Shown: positions 10,790 to 19,944, numbered from the stretch's first letter. The stretch: 48,278 nt of DNA from Verrucomicrobiaceae bacterium (GCA_016795465.1 JAEUHK010000130.1:1-48278); one strand, 5' to 3'. Numbers and translations are program-made. The notes: a model not told the origin generated them from the letters alone.

Positions 10790-10807
10790 GGTCTTGGGGG
10801 GCGGCCA

Positions 10808-12031
10808 CTAAACCGCACGATTCGGATTATGCCAGCACTGGAAGGACCATGTTTCGATCACTTCACTACCGCGGTAGGCCGCTTCCACTGGCGTGGCATG
10901 GCTGAGGAAGCCCAGCAGGCTCGCGGTGAGGCCGTAGGCACCCACGTTTGGCACCGCCAGCACATCGCCCACCTCCACCGGCGGCATCTTTTGGCCGCGG
11001 GCGAGGCTGTCGAGCGGGCTGCACAGCGGACCGACGACATCCGCCACCATCTCGCCTTCGCGTTGAGCCGTCAGATTGAGCAACGTGATCGCTGAACGCG
11101 GAATGCGGCCGAGGCCGGACATGCCGCCGAGGTGATGAATGCCTGTGTCGAGCACCACAAAGGTCTTCGAGCCCGCTTTTTTCACATCGAGCACGGTGGT
11201 GAGCAGCGTGCCGCTGCCGGCGCAGAGGTAGCGGCCGCTTTCAAAGCAAAGCTGTGCCTTGCCAAACAACGGCGAAGACCTCCAAACCGCCTCCAAAGCC
11301 TCGCGCAGTCCCGCGAGATCGCTGCCTGTGGCCTCGCTGGCATACGGCCATGGAAAGCCACCGCCCGCATTGATGACGTCGCATTCAAAGCCGACGGCAT
11401 TGGCAACACGCACCGCGGTATCGAGCGCGCATTGCGTGTTCTTCGCCAAAGCCTCAACGGAGGCCACCTGCGTGCCGAAATACACATGCACACCATTCAG
11501 CGTGAGGTTGGGCAGCTTCAGCCGCTCCGCCGCGCCCTCGGCCAGCAGCAGCGCCTCATCGAAACCGAACTGGCTCTCCACGCCGCTCATCGCCAGACGG
11601 GCATCGGGTGCCTGCTGCGGATTCACGCGGAGCATCACCGTGATCTGCACACCGGCCTTCACCGCCATCTGCGAAAGCCGCGTGGCATCGGTGAAGCTCT
11701 CACAGGAAAAATGCGTCACCCCATTCTCGAGCATCGTGGCGATCAAACGTTCCGATTTGCCCGGCCCGCCGAAAACGATGCCATCCGTGAAGCCCGCATG
11801 CTTTGCTGCCGCCAGCTCGCCATCGGACGTGATCTCCGCCCGCACTCCGTGTGCACGCAGCTCACTGGCGATGGCGGGCAGGGGATTGGCTTTGAACGAG
11901 TAATACAGCCGCGAGCCCTCCGGCAGAGCCGCGTGCAAGGTCTGCGCACGCTGCTTCACGACTTCCAAATCATACGCGAACAGCGGCGAGCCGTGCTTGT
12001 CGAGGAGTTGACGGGCGAAATCGGCATTCAT
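10808..12031 (-). CDS. Fold-type III PLP-dependent decarboxylase (DapDC/BtrK-like)
   Basis: 407 aa from the ATG at 12031, whose ATGA overlap with the preceding gene's stop decides the start. The PLP lysine is K48 in LYYSFKANP. VINAGGGFPWPY carries the glycine loop that binds the phosphate, FESGRYLCAG follows, and GPLCSPLD supplies the active-site cysteine of the second monomer. The family covers diaminopimelate, ornithine and carrier-linked amino-acid decarboxylases. It most resembles the exosortase-A-associated and BtrK-like group because of its neighbours: a dedicated ligase and acyl carrier protein. BtrK is known to decarboxylate glutamate bound to a carrier protein. It is unlikely to be the lysine-pathway LysA given this context. 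The substrate is not readable from sequence. Confidence 0.88.
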   Translation of the reverse strand: MNADFARQLLDKHGSPLFAYDLEVVKQRAQTLHAALPEGSRLYYSFKANPLPAIASELRAHGVRAEITSDGELAAAKHAGFTDGIVFGGPGKSERLIATMLENGVTHFSCESFTDATRLSQMAVKAGVQITVMLRVNPQQAPDARLAMSGVESQFGFDEALLLAEGAAERLKLPNLTLNGVHVYFGTQVASVEALAKNTQCALDTAVRVANAVGFECDVINAGGGFPWPYASEATGSDLAGLREALEAVWRSSPLFGKAQLCFESGRYLCAGSGTLLTTVLDVKKAGSKTFVVLDTGIHHLGGMSGLGRIPRSAITLLNLTAQREGEMVADVVGPLCSPLDSLARGQKMPPVEVGDVLAVPNVGAYGLTASLLGFLSHATPVEAAYRGSEVIETWSFQCWHNPNRAV

Positions 12032-12351
12032 GTTCGGGAGGTCAGGAATCGGCAAAGAATGATTGAGGTTAAAAATGCTGACATCGCGAATACAACGAGG
12101 ATTCGATAATCGATCCTTACATACCACGCATCCTGATCATTTCCGCGATCATAGACGAGCCAGGAAAGCATCAATCCATGCTCTTGACGGACGCAGCGGA
12201 ACAAGCGGTTGGGATCCGCTGGCTTTTGCCACTGACCAGCCTTCGTCCACAGATTCTCCGGGTAGGCTCCTACCGTCCATGTGTGCCATGGGGTTAGGAA
12301 ACACACCAAAACTCCCAGCCAGATCAGGATCATGGTCTTGACTCGCTTCAT
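12028..12351 (-). CDS. Small membrane protein in carrier/decarboxylase operon
   Basis: 107 aa with two hydrophobic helices: residues 7-20 (MILIWLGVLVCFLT) and about 83-101 (ILVVFAMSAFLTSIILC). Between them is a loop of about 60 residues, with WSLVYDRGNDQDAWYVRIDYR-like aromatic content near its end. It starts 3 bases after the ligase stop, and its TGA overlaps the decarboxylase ATG as ATGA, so it is translated with both and is very probably a real gene. No family is recognised. It may anchor the pathway at the membrane; that is inference. Confidence 0.7.
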   Translation of the reverse strand: MKRVKTMILIWLGVLVCFLTPWHTWTVGAYPENLWTKAGQWQKPADPNRLFRCVRQEHGLMLSWLVYDRGNDQDAWYVRIDYRILVVFAMSAFLTSIILCRFLTSRT

Positions 12352-12354
12352 GGT

Positions 12355-13863
12355 TCAAAGCATCGCACGCAGGGCTTTTCGATCGACTTTCTGGTTTCCG
12401 GTCTTGGGCAGCTCGGGGAGCAAAAACACGCGGTTGGGTACCTTGGCGGGTTCCAGCTTCGCGCTGAGTGCCTGGATGATTTTCGCCTCGTCGAGCGAAG
12501 GATCGGAGACACTCGCAAACAGGCAGAGCAGGTCCTTCGCCTCGTCTTTGACGCAGCCCGCGGCCACCACGCCGTCGATGCGGCAGGCTTCTTCTTCGAC
12601 CTCGGCAGGGCTGAGGCGATGGCCTTTGTGTTTGATCAGGAAGTCGCTGCGACCGTGGATGAACAAGAAGCCCTCCGCATCCACGCGACCGTAGTCACCG
12701 CTGCGCAGTATCCGCACGCCATCGAGCATCGGGTAGCGCTTCGCCGTCTCCTCCGGTGCCTGCCAGTAGCCCGGTGCCAGATGCGGACCGGTCACACACA
12801 GCTCACCAATCTCACCCGCAGGCAGGCGACGGCCTTCTTCATCAATCGCAAAGACCTGCGTGCCATCCAGCGGTCGGCCCACGGACTCTGGCCGGGCCTC
12901 AAACTCTTCCGGCAGCAGGATGGAGACGCGTTTGCACTCCGTCAGCCCATACATCGGATGGATGCGAGCCTGCGGGAAAAGCTCGCGCAGGCTGGCGATG
13001 TAGCTTTGCGGCAAATGATCGCCCGTGTTCGTGATGACAAGGATCTTCGGCAGTGGCACCGGGCGGTAGCGCTGCATTTTGATGAGGCCTCCGAACAAGG
13101 TCGGCACGCCCGGCAACACGCTGATCTCCTGCGCCGCGAGGATGCGCGGCAGTTCCGGCCCTGCCATTTCCGGCCTTCCGATGAAGACGGAGGCTCCAGC
13201 GATGGCCGCGTAGAAGAGTTGATACAGTCCGTAGTCAAAGCTGAGCGGCAACAGAACTGCCACGCGATCCTCCGCCCGATACTGCAATCTCGCCTGAATG
13301 GCCTCGGCGACAAAACGAACCACCGCATGCGTCAAAATCACGCCACGAGGCGTGCCGGTGGAGCCGGAAGTGAAAACGAGGAAGGCTGGATCAGTGCCCT
13401 GGCCGGGAAACGGCACGGCTTCCGGGTTCGCACTCGTGAGCAGATCCTCGAACGAAGCTTGTTCGGCCCAGACGACGGGTGTTTCACCAAACTCCGCGCT
13501 CAACGCGGCCGTCGCAGCTTCCAGCAGACCGAGCTTGGGCTGGGTTTGATCGATCACGCGGCGCAGACCCTCCGGCTTGAGCTGCGGATGCAGGATGACG
13601 GCGATACCGCCCACCTGAATCGTGGCGAAAAACAGCAGCACAGTCTCGATGCGGTTCTCGGTCACCATTACCACGCGGTCGCCGTGTCCGATGCCACGCG
13701 CACGCAAGCCTGCCGCGATGCTTTCAATCTGCTGCCAGGCCTCCGCAAAGGTCAGGCTCCGGGTGGCATCGTAGAGAAAAAGGGCGTCAGGCGAGCGTGC
13801 CGCCGCATCCCGCACATAAGATGCGACAGACGGTTCTGAGGTGGGGGAAGGCGTCAAAATCAT
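12355..13863 (-). CDS. AMP-forming acyl/amino-acid ligase (adenylation enzyme)
   Basis: 502 aa, complete ANL-family enzyme. The AMP/P-loop motif FTSGSTGTPRG is at about residues 165-174, YGLTECKR is the A5 motif, SGDYGRVDAEGFLFIHGRSD covers A7/A8 with the hinge aspartate, and KTGNQKVDRKAL near the C-terminus holds the A10 lysine. It activates a carboxylate as an adenylate and transfers it to a thiol, most likely the phosphopantetheine of the carrier at 10541-10789. First gene of a tight four-gene operon (gaps of 3, -4 and 18 bases). It resembles the acyl-CoA ligase (AMP-forming) family linked to exosortase A systems, but no exosortase or PEP-CTERM protein is in the window. Confidence 0.88.
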   Translation of the reverse strand: MILTPSPTSEPSVASYVRDAAARSPDALFLYDATRSLTFAEAWQQIESIAAGLRARGIGHGDRVVMVTENRIETVLLFFATIQVGGIAVILHPQLKPEGLRRVIDQTQPKLGLLEAATAALSAEFGETPVVWAEQASFEDLLTSANPEAVPFPGQGTDPAFLVFTSGSTGTPRGVILTHAVVRFVAEAIQARLQYRAEDRVAVLLPLSFDYGLYQLFYAAIAGASVFIGRPEMAGPELPRILAAQEISVLPGVPTLFGGLIKMQRYRPVPLPKILVITNTGDHLPQSYIASLRELFPQARIHPMYGLTECKRVSILLPEEFEARPESVGRPLDGTQVFAIDEEGRRLPAGEIGELCVTGPHLAPGYWQAPEETAKRYPMLDGVRILRSGDYGRVDAEGFLFIHGRSDFLIKHKGHRLSPAEVEEEACRIDGVVAAGCVKDEAKDLLCLFASVSDPSLDEAKIIQALSAKLEPAKVPNRVFLLPELPKTGNQKVDRKALRAML

Positions 13864-13917
13864 GCAGAATCGCTAAAACGATAAGGGCCGGATTCTGCAC
13901 GCGCAACCCGCCCGGCA

Positions 13918-16900
13918 TCATTTTGCCACTTTCATCCACTTCACGGCCTCCATGCCGCTCGCGAGCTCCTTGATCCGCACCTCCCAGGTGCCCGGGTCGT
14001 CGTTCGGGGCCAGATTGATCTCTGCTTCGAGGATGCCGTTCTCCGCGGCGTAGTAGCCACTGCCTTCCGCGAGGTTGCCGTTCGCATCGCGGATGTCGAG
14101 GCGCACGGGGATCACGGCTTTGACCGGGCCTTCTTGAGTCGTGGTGAGGCGGGCAGAGACTTTCGCGGTGTTGCTCAAGGTTGCGTTTTCTGGAACAGAG
14201 AGCTCCATGCCGAGCAGCGGTTTGGGCAGAATCACGAAGATGCGGCCATCGCAAGGCCCCAGCTCCACCGGCCAGCTCATCACGCCGTCGTCACTGCGCT
14301 TTGGCACAATGAAACGAGTGCCGGTGAGTTCATACACATTCGCGGACTCGGCCTTCAGGCTCATGATGCCCTTCGACGGCAGGCCGTTTTCCATCACGAG
14401 GCCATGCTGGCCCACATAGCTGCCGTATTCGCGATGGTCGTTGATAGCGAAAAGGTAGGTCGCATCGCCAAACTTCCGCGTGCGGACGATGATCTCGGGA
14501 TTGTCGCACATGGCCTTTTGAGGCAGCGAAAAGCCTCCAAGGGTCTTCGCGAGCTCGAGAACCTTGTTTTTGTCCTCCGCGGCCTTTTTCTCGCGTTTGA
14601 AGGTTTGGATGGTGAAATCGGCTTTGAGGCCCGGGCAGAGAAACTCATCCGCTACGATCTTGCCGCCCTTCTTTTGCCAGTCGGCGATGCGAGCAACGAC
14701 CGACTTCGTCAGCACATCGCAATACGGCATCACGAGCGCCTTGCGGCCACTGAGGCCGTTTTTGAGCAGCGCCTCCTCGAAGAGAATATCCGTCTGCACA
14801 TGCGCATGCTGCAGTGCGAGCCACACATCTGCCTCCCAGCCCATGTTGGAGCCGTAGCCGCCGCGTCGCGCGAACATCTGCGACGTGAAACTCTCCAAAA
14901 AAGCTACCTCGCTACGCTCATCCGGGATTTCCATCAACGTCGGCCCCAGTGGCTCGATGACATCTTTAACGAGCTGCTTCAAAACCGGCGCGGTGTTTGG
15001 ATTCGTGAAGCGATACGCGCCCGGGCTGTCCGTCTGCACCAGCGACTGCCAGCCGTGATACATGATGCCTTGGATGGGTCGCGAGATCTTGGTCCAAAGC
15101 GCTTCCTTCAAATGCATCGGCGCGATGGTGATGTAGGCGGCCTCGGGATCATGATCTTCCCACGCCACGAGCTCACCCGGTGCCTTGCTGCCCATCGGCG
15201 CGGTTTGAGAGCGATACCAAATGAGCTGCGTCATCTTCATCACCCGCTGATTTTTGCCCGTGGCAGCACTCATCGCGAAAAGCTGGTCCGCGCACATGCC
15301 AATCCGCTGCGGATCGGGATAGGTGTAGGTCCAATGAGAGAGCACATCCACACTCCCGCCCGCGCCGCTGATGCTCGGCTGCCGCACGGCGGGATCGAAG
15401 AAGGTCCAGTTGCGGCTCGCGGTGCTCTTGATGCCCTTGTTCAGAGCGGTGTGCAGGGCGTTCCAACCATCGCCCACGGTCCAAAACCAGCGGTAGTATT
15501 TCAAAATCGGATGTTCGTCGTCGATGACCCGATCCGGCGGGAAGTCCTTCAGCTTCGACCACTCCACCCCGCTGCGGCCCGTCACTTCGGCGGGGATGTC
15601 CGTGCCGGCGAATTTCTTGTATGCCTCCACATCGACCGGGTTGAACGACGGCTGGGAGGCGTCGCGCACCTCGGTGTCGATCAGTGTCGTGGTGAAAGCC
15701 GGGTGGTCTCCATAGGCCTTGCCCACGCTGGTGCCGACAACTTGGAAAAAGGGGGCAAAGTCCGGCATCGACGCGCAGATGTCCTGCCGCGCATACGGTT
15801 TCCCATCGCGCCCGATGCGCAGATTTTTCGGGTCTGACTCCAGAACACGGCTTGGTGACAGGCTGGCGACCACTTGCAGGCCGTTCGCGAGCGCTGCGTC
15901 GAGCATTTCGCGGTTTTTGGCGATCACCTCCGGCTTCCCTGGTGGTGCGATGGCTCGATTTTGCCACATCGGTCCGTAATCCGCGCCGAGGCCGATGAAG
16001 TGCGTGAATCCCAGATCCTTCAGTCGTGCGATCTCGTTGCCGCCCGCACCCCACATGATCACCGGCATGCGCGGCGGCATGCGGCCGACGATTTGCAGCG
16101 TCGTGCTTTGCTCGGTGGCGTAGTCGCCGGACTCAAAGCGTGCACGCAGGTCATAGGTGCCCGGCTTGAGGGCGGTGTTGAGCGAAAACCTCGCCGTGAA
16201 GCTCTTTCCGGCGGCGAGGTCTGGCACGATGAAGTCTTCCGTCTTGCCGCCGAGCGAGGCTTTGAGCTTTGCGCCCTTCATCACCTCGCGCTTGAGATTC
16301 GTGAGGACGATGTCGATCGGCTTCGCGGTCTCCATGCGGCGCCACACCGTCCGTGTGGCTGCGATTTGCATCTGCACCCGCTCAAAGCTGAGCACGCCAT
16401 CGCAGATGCGCACTTCGTCGATGAAGCCGGGAAAGCCGCCGTAGTTGCTGCCTAGCCGGTCACCGAGGCTGAGCTCCTTTTTGCCCGGAACGATCGCGCC
16501 ATAGCCCTCCAGCTTCGCGCCGCCCGCCGCGGTGCCGTTTCGATAAAACTTCCCCTCGCCCGCGCCATCGTAGGTGAAGGCCACATGCTGCCATTCCTCG
16601 CCCAGCTTGAACGGCAGCGAGTAGATGGTCTTCGACTCCGCGCCAAAGCCAAGCGTCACCCACATGCGCCGCAGCCCGCCTTTGTCAGCGTCGCCGATCT
16701 GCCACTGGTAGTCCGTGTGATCGACATACTTTTTGTCGAGCAGGTAGCAGCGCAGCTCCGGTTTGAACTCCCCCTTCGGCTTGATCCACATCTCCATCGT
16801 GAACGCGCCCCTCGCCGGCAGCACGCTCACCAGCGCCGCATGCCGCTTGTCCTCCACTGGGAACCCCGGAAACGACTCCAGCCCGCCGCCAAACCGGCCT

Positions 16901-17082
16901 TTCGGATTCAACACCGCGCCGTGGAGCTTCAGCCCGTCCACTTTCTCAAAGCTCCAATGCCCGAGCACATGCTTTCCGGTCGCATCTTCGCCGCTGTAGC
17001 CGGTTTCCCAGGTTTCTTGAAGAGCAAAGGCGGAACTGCAGAAGCCGAAGAAGAGAAGAAGGAAAAGTGGTCGGAGCATCAA
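13918..17082 (-). CDS. Large secreted LamG plus glycoside-hydrolase-like protein
   Basis: 1054 aa with a signal peptide (residues 1-20). Residues of about 35-240 form a LamG/concanavalin-like domain (FTMEMWIKPKGEF, WQHVAFTYDGAGEGKFYRNG, GFIDEVRICDGVLS). A beta-rich section then leads to a probable TIM barrel from about residue 335 (MPVIMWGAGGNEIARLKDLG, LANGLQVVASLSPSR, TTTLIDTEVRD). A later segment (ALVMPYCDVLTKSVVARI, then WQKKGGKIVADEF) resembles the flavodoxin-like trimerisation domain of GH42-type beta-galactosidases. The C-terminus is a beta domain. It likely acts on extracellular carbohydrate, but no catalytic pair can be named with confidence. It lies 54 bases upstream of the ligase gene on the same strand. 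Confidence 0.75.
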   Translation of the reverse strand: MMLRPLFLLLFFGFCSSAFALQETWETGYSGEDATGKHVLGHWSFEKVDGLKLHGAVLNPKGRFGGGLESFPGFPVEDKRHAALVSVLPARGAFTMEMWIKPKGEFKPELRCYLLDKKYVDHTDYQWQIGDADKGGLRRMWVTLGFGAESKTIYSLPFKLGEEWQHVAFTYDGAGEGKFYRNGTAAGGAKLEGYGAIVPGKKELSLGDRLGSNYGGFPGFIDEVRICDGVLSFERVQMQIAATRTVWRRMETAKPIDIVLTNLKREVMKGAKLKASLGGKTEDFIVPDLAAGKSFTARFSLNTALKPGTYDLRARFESGDYATEQSTTLQIVGRMPPRMPVIMWGAGGNEIARLKDLGFTHFIGLGADYGPMWQNRAIAPPGKPEVIAKNREMLDAALANGLQVVASLSPSRVLESDPKNLRIGRDGKPYARQDICASMPDFAPFFQVVGTSVGKAYGDHPAFTTTLIDTEVRDASQPSFNPVDVEAYKKFAGTDIPAEVTGRSGVEWSKLKDFPPDRVIDDEHPILKYYRWFWTVGDGWNALHTALNKGIKSTASRNWTFFDPAVRQPSISGAGGSVDVLSHWTYTYPDPQRIGMCADQLFAMSAATGKNQRVMKMTQLIWYRSQTAPMGSKAPGELVAWEDHDPEAAYITIAPMHLKEALWTKISRPIQGIMYHGWQSLVQTDSPGAYRFTNPNTAPVLKQLVKDVIEPLGPTLMEIPDERSEVAFLESFTSQMFARRGGYGSNMGWEADVWLALQHAHVQTDILFEEALLKNGLSGRKALVMPYCDVLTKSVVARIADWQKKGGKIVADEFLCPGLKADFTIQTFKREKKAAEDKNKVLELAKTLGGFSLPQKAMCDNPEIIVRTRKFGDATYLFAINDHREYGSYVGQHGLVMENGLPSKGIMSLKAESANVYELTGTRFIVPKRSDDGVMSWPVELGPCDGRIFVILPKPLLGMELSVPENATLSNTAKVSARLTTTQEGPVKAVIPVRLDIRDANGNLAEGSGYYAAENGILEAEINLAPNDDPGTWEVRIKELASGMEAVKWMKVAK

Positions 17083-17154
17083 GGCAGAAAAGCACCGGTG
17101 CAGGACAACTCTTTCAAGTTTCCGCTGGCGTCATCGCGCTGATTCTTGCGCCGA

Positions 17155-19848
17155 TCAATTCTCATCCAGCCCGCGGCGGATGCGGTATTTGATGGCGAGC
17201 TGGTGGGCGGGCGTGTTGGCGAAGTTGAGGGCTTTGATGCGCTCGATTTGAAGCAGGGTGCTGCTTTGCGTGGCCGGATAATACTGCGTGCTGTGGGCCA
17301 TGACCAGCAGGCGGGCGAGGTATTCGAGCTGGAGGTTCTGCCGCATGGTGCTGATGGGCTTCGCGGGATCGTCGCCAGTGCAGATGGCGGCGGTGAGGGA
17401 GGTCAGCACCTCGTCCACGCTGATCTCATTGCCATACAAGGCGCTGTCCTGCAGGCGCTGGAGCGTGGCGGGGTGCAGGATATGGGCGAGGAGAGAGGTC
17501 TGGGTGCGGAAGGCGATGTCGTGGAGCTTCGGATCCTCGGTGCCATCGCCATGGTCAAAGCCGCGGCGCTGCTGCTGGAGGTGAGCTAAAAGCTCCGCAG
17601 GCGCGTCGAAGGCATCCGGCGCAAAGGCATGCTTCGCGAGCACGGCGAGGGCGCGGCGTTGTTTTTCGGCTTCGACGGGCTTGAAGGGCTTCACACCCTC
17701 TGCCTGGCCTTGCACGGCACGTTCGACATACACGCCGCCAATGTAGCGCGAGATGGCGGTGAGGGCGTTGCCGACCTCTTTGGTGATCGACATGTAGCCC
17801 TGTGCGACCTCCTGCCAGCTCTTGCCGGGCTCGGCGAGGTCTTTGAGCACGTTCTTGAGCTCTCCTTTGGCGAGCTCGCAGCGCTGCTCGCCATACACAA
17901 TGGGATCGCTGCTCATGTCGAAGAGCATCGCACGAGGGTCGATGGCTTTGCCGGTGGCACGCATGTCATCAGCGTCATTGGCAAAGGCCAGCTCGGGCTT
18001 GTGCGACTGGCTGGCGATGGCTTCGAGACGCTTTACTTCCTCGATGGGATCTTCCAAGGCCTCGCTGTAGCCAAAGTTGATGGCCCAGTGGTCATACGGG
18101 CCGGGTTTGGTGGTGAAATACTGGCCTTGCTTGACACCTTTCGGCGCGAGATTCACCGGCGGGTAATCCATCACCGATCCGGTGAGGCCGACCTTCTCGG
18201 TGATTTCAGCATTGTGGATGTTTTCCGGGCTGTGGAGCTGGCTCGAGCGGAAGTTGTGGTTCAAGCCGAGCGTGTGACCCACCTCGTGCAGGGCGAGGTA
18301 GTAGAGCGATTCTTTGACGAGGCGGTCCACCTCGATGCGGTCGCTCTTTTGCAGACGCAGCATGGTCTGGCCAAACTGGATGCCATGGCGGGCGCAGTTG
18401 CAGGCGAGGCAGGCGTGCGGGTTGAGGCGGTTCGCACCTTCATCCTTCGACTCCGTGACGAGACCGAGATCGTCGTAGAGCTTCTTCGTGAGCAGGCGCT
18501 TCGTGATGTAGCTGTATTCCAGCATGATGTCCGCACCGAGGATCTGGCCGGTGCGGGGATTGGCAAAGCTCGGGCCGTAACCACCGAAGGGCGGATTCAC
18601 GCTGCTGGTCCAGCGGAGCACGTTGTGCTCGATGTCGCCAGCATCCCACTTCGCGTCATCAGGCTGCTGTTTGACGACGACAGCATCTTTGAAGCCGGCG
18701 GTCTCAAAGGCCTCATTCCACTTCAGCACCGCGGCGCGGATGGTGTCGCGGAATTCGATGGGCGTGGTGTTTTCGATCCAGAAGACGATGGGCTCCACGG
18801 GCTCGCTGAGGGCAGTGCCGGGCTTTTGCTTCACCAGATTCCAGCGGTGAATGACGTCGCGGTAGGGCGCGGCGTCGAGGCTGGTCATGTCGGTGATCTG
18901 GTGGGTGAAGTAACCAATGCGCGGATCATCGAGGCGCGGCTTGAAATCGCTGTCGGGCATGGCGAGCAGCGTGTGCTGGACCTGCACGGTGATGTAACGC
19001 GGGTCGGCGATGTCCTCGTCGTGCTCGTGCGGCGGGTTTTGGTTCTCGTAAACGTATTCGGCAATGACGGCGGTGTTCTTCGGGTAGCCGTTGATGCGCA
19101 TGACCTTGGTCTTCGGCTCGGAGAGACGGCCGAGCATGGAGCGCTCGCCAAACTTCACCATCGTGAGCGATTCACGCAGGAAGAGGTTCGTGGCGGGGAT
19201 GAGCACGCCGTCGTTGTCCTCCGCGGCGATGCTTTCACTGGCGAGGATGGCATGGCTGATGTTCGCGTTGCGGGCACGGGCCAGCGGGCTCTGCGGGTCA
19301 AAGTAGATGGAGGTGTTGCTTTCGACGAACTCGACGCGGTCAAAGACCTTCCGCAGCACGACGATGACTTCCTCGCCATAGCGGCCGCGGTTGTGACCGA
19401 CTCCGACTGGGCCATCGACGCTGTGGTTGAAGTAGATGAACTCAGGACCGAGCTGCGATTTCGCGATGTAGAGCCACGGCGAGCCTTTCTCCATGTCGAG
19501 ATACATGCGGAAGAGGCCGTCGATGCGTTTGAAGTCCTTCGTGAACTCCGCCACGGACTTTTTCTTGGGCTTGTTGTCCTCGGCGGGCTTCGCAGCGGTT
19601 TGCTGGGCTGGCGCAGGAGCTGGCTTGGGAGCCTCTTCCTTGGCGGGAGCAGGCTGGGGCTTGGCAGGTTCGGGCTTGGGCTCCGGCTTCGGCTCGGGTT
19701 TGGGTTCAGGCTTCGCGGGATCAGGCTTGGGCTCCGGTTTGGACGGGGCGGGTTTGGGCTGCGGATTGGGCTCGGGCTTCGGGTCAGCGGCGTGGCTGCT
19801 TAGAGCGAGGGAGAGGACCGTGAAGGCGGTCAAAGTGCGGCGAAGCAT
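17155..19848 (-). CDS. Secreted zinc metalloprotease with Lys/Pro/Glu-rich stalk
   Basis: 897 aa. After a signal peptide (residues 1-20), residues of about 21-95 are a low-complexity stalk built from K-P-E-P units. The catalytic site is HEVGHTLGLNH with H521, E522, H525 and H531, the extended metzincin-type zinc motif. Upstream are DUF5117-like stretches (LGPEFIYFNHSVDGPVGVG, EFVESNTSIYFDP), as in the large exported zinc-dependent metalloproteases of Bacteroidetes and Verrucomicrobia. The stalk probably spans peptidoglycan or the outer envelope so the protease can act outside. It is transcribed away from the WD40-cytochrome gene and lies 72 bases upstream of the LamG protein gene. Family call is strong; substrate unknown. 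Confidence 0.9.
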   Translation of the reverse strand: MLRRTLTAFTVLSLALSSHAADPKPEPNPQPKPAPSKPEPKPDPAKPEPKPEPKPEPKPEPAKPQPAPAKEEAPKPAPAPAQQTAAKPAEDNKPKKKSVAEFTKDFKRIDGLFRMYLDMEKGSPWLYIAKSQLGPEFIYFNHSVDGPVGVGHNRGRYGEEVIVVLRKVFDRVEFVESNTSIYFDPQSPLARARNANISHAILASESIAAEDNDGVLIPATNLFLRESLTMVKFGERSMLGRLSEPKTKVMRINGYPKNTAVIAEYVYENQNPPHEHDEDIADPRYITVQVQHTLLAMPDSDFKPRLDDPRIGYFTHQITDMTSLDAAPYRDVIHRWNLVKQKPGTALSEPVEPIVFWIENTTPIEFRDTIRAAVLKWNEAFETAGFKDAVVVKQQPDDAKWDAGDIEHNVLRWTSSVNPPFGGYGPSFANPRTGQILGADIMLEYSYITKRLLTKKLYDDLGLVTESKDEGANRLNPHACLACNCARHGIQFGQTMLRLQKSDRIEVDRLVKESLYYLALHEVGHTLGLNHNFRSSQLHSPENIHNAEITEKVGLTGSVMDYPPVNLAPKGVKQGQYFTTKPGPYDHWAINFGYSEALEDPIEEVKRLEAIASQSHKPELAFANDADDMRATGKAIDPRAMLFDMSSDPIVYGEQRCELAKGELKNVLKDLAEPGKSWQEVAQGYMSITKEVGNALTAISRYIGGVYVERAVQGQAEGVKPFKPVEAEKQRRALAVLAKHAFAPDAFDAPAELLAHLQQQRRGFDHGDGTEDPKLHDIAFRTQTSLLAHILHPATLQRLQDSALYGNEISVDEVLTSLTAAICTGDDPAKPISTMRQNLQLEYLARLLVMAHSTQYYPATQSSTLLQIERIKALNFANTPAHQLAIKYRIRRGLDEN

Positions 19849-19928
19849 GGCAGGGCAGGGTGGTTGAAGACCGGAAATCTATGGGACAACGCCGCGGGAT
19901 GCACGTCTTTGTGCGATTTTTGTTCCGC

Positions 19929-19944
19929 TGCAGGCCAGCCTGCA
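19929..19944. promoter_or_regulatory. Short dyad in divergent intergenic region
   Basis: TGCAGG-CCAG-CCTGCA is a perfect 6-base dyad in the 130-base gap between the divergent metalloprotease and WD40-cytochrome genes. Its position and symmetry would suit an operator for a dimeric regulator. A chance dyad of this size in GC-rich DNA is quite possible. Confidence 0.2.

Noticed and set aside
9573..13863. Full exosortase A / PEP-CTERM system
   Set aside because: Ligase, decarboxylase and ACP resemble associated genes, but no exosortase and no PEP-CTERM sorting signal was seen in any protein of the window.
19640..19790. Tandem DNA repeat or CRISPR-like array
   Set aside because: The periodicity is explained by codons for K-P-E-P units in the metalloprotease stalk; there are no spacers.
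17629..19803. 724-codon open frame antisense to the metalloprotease
   Set aside because: It mirrors the codon pattern of a GC-rich gene with strong family motifs on the other strand; its product has low complexity (His/Val/Asp/Gly runs) and no motif.
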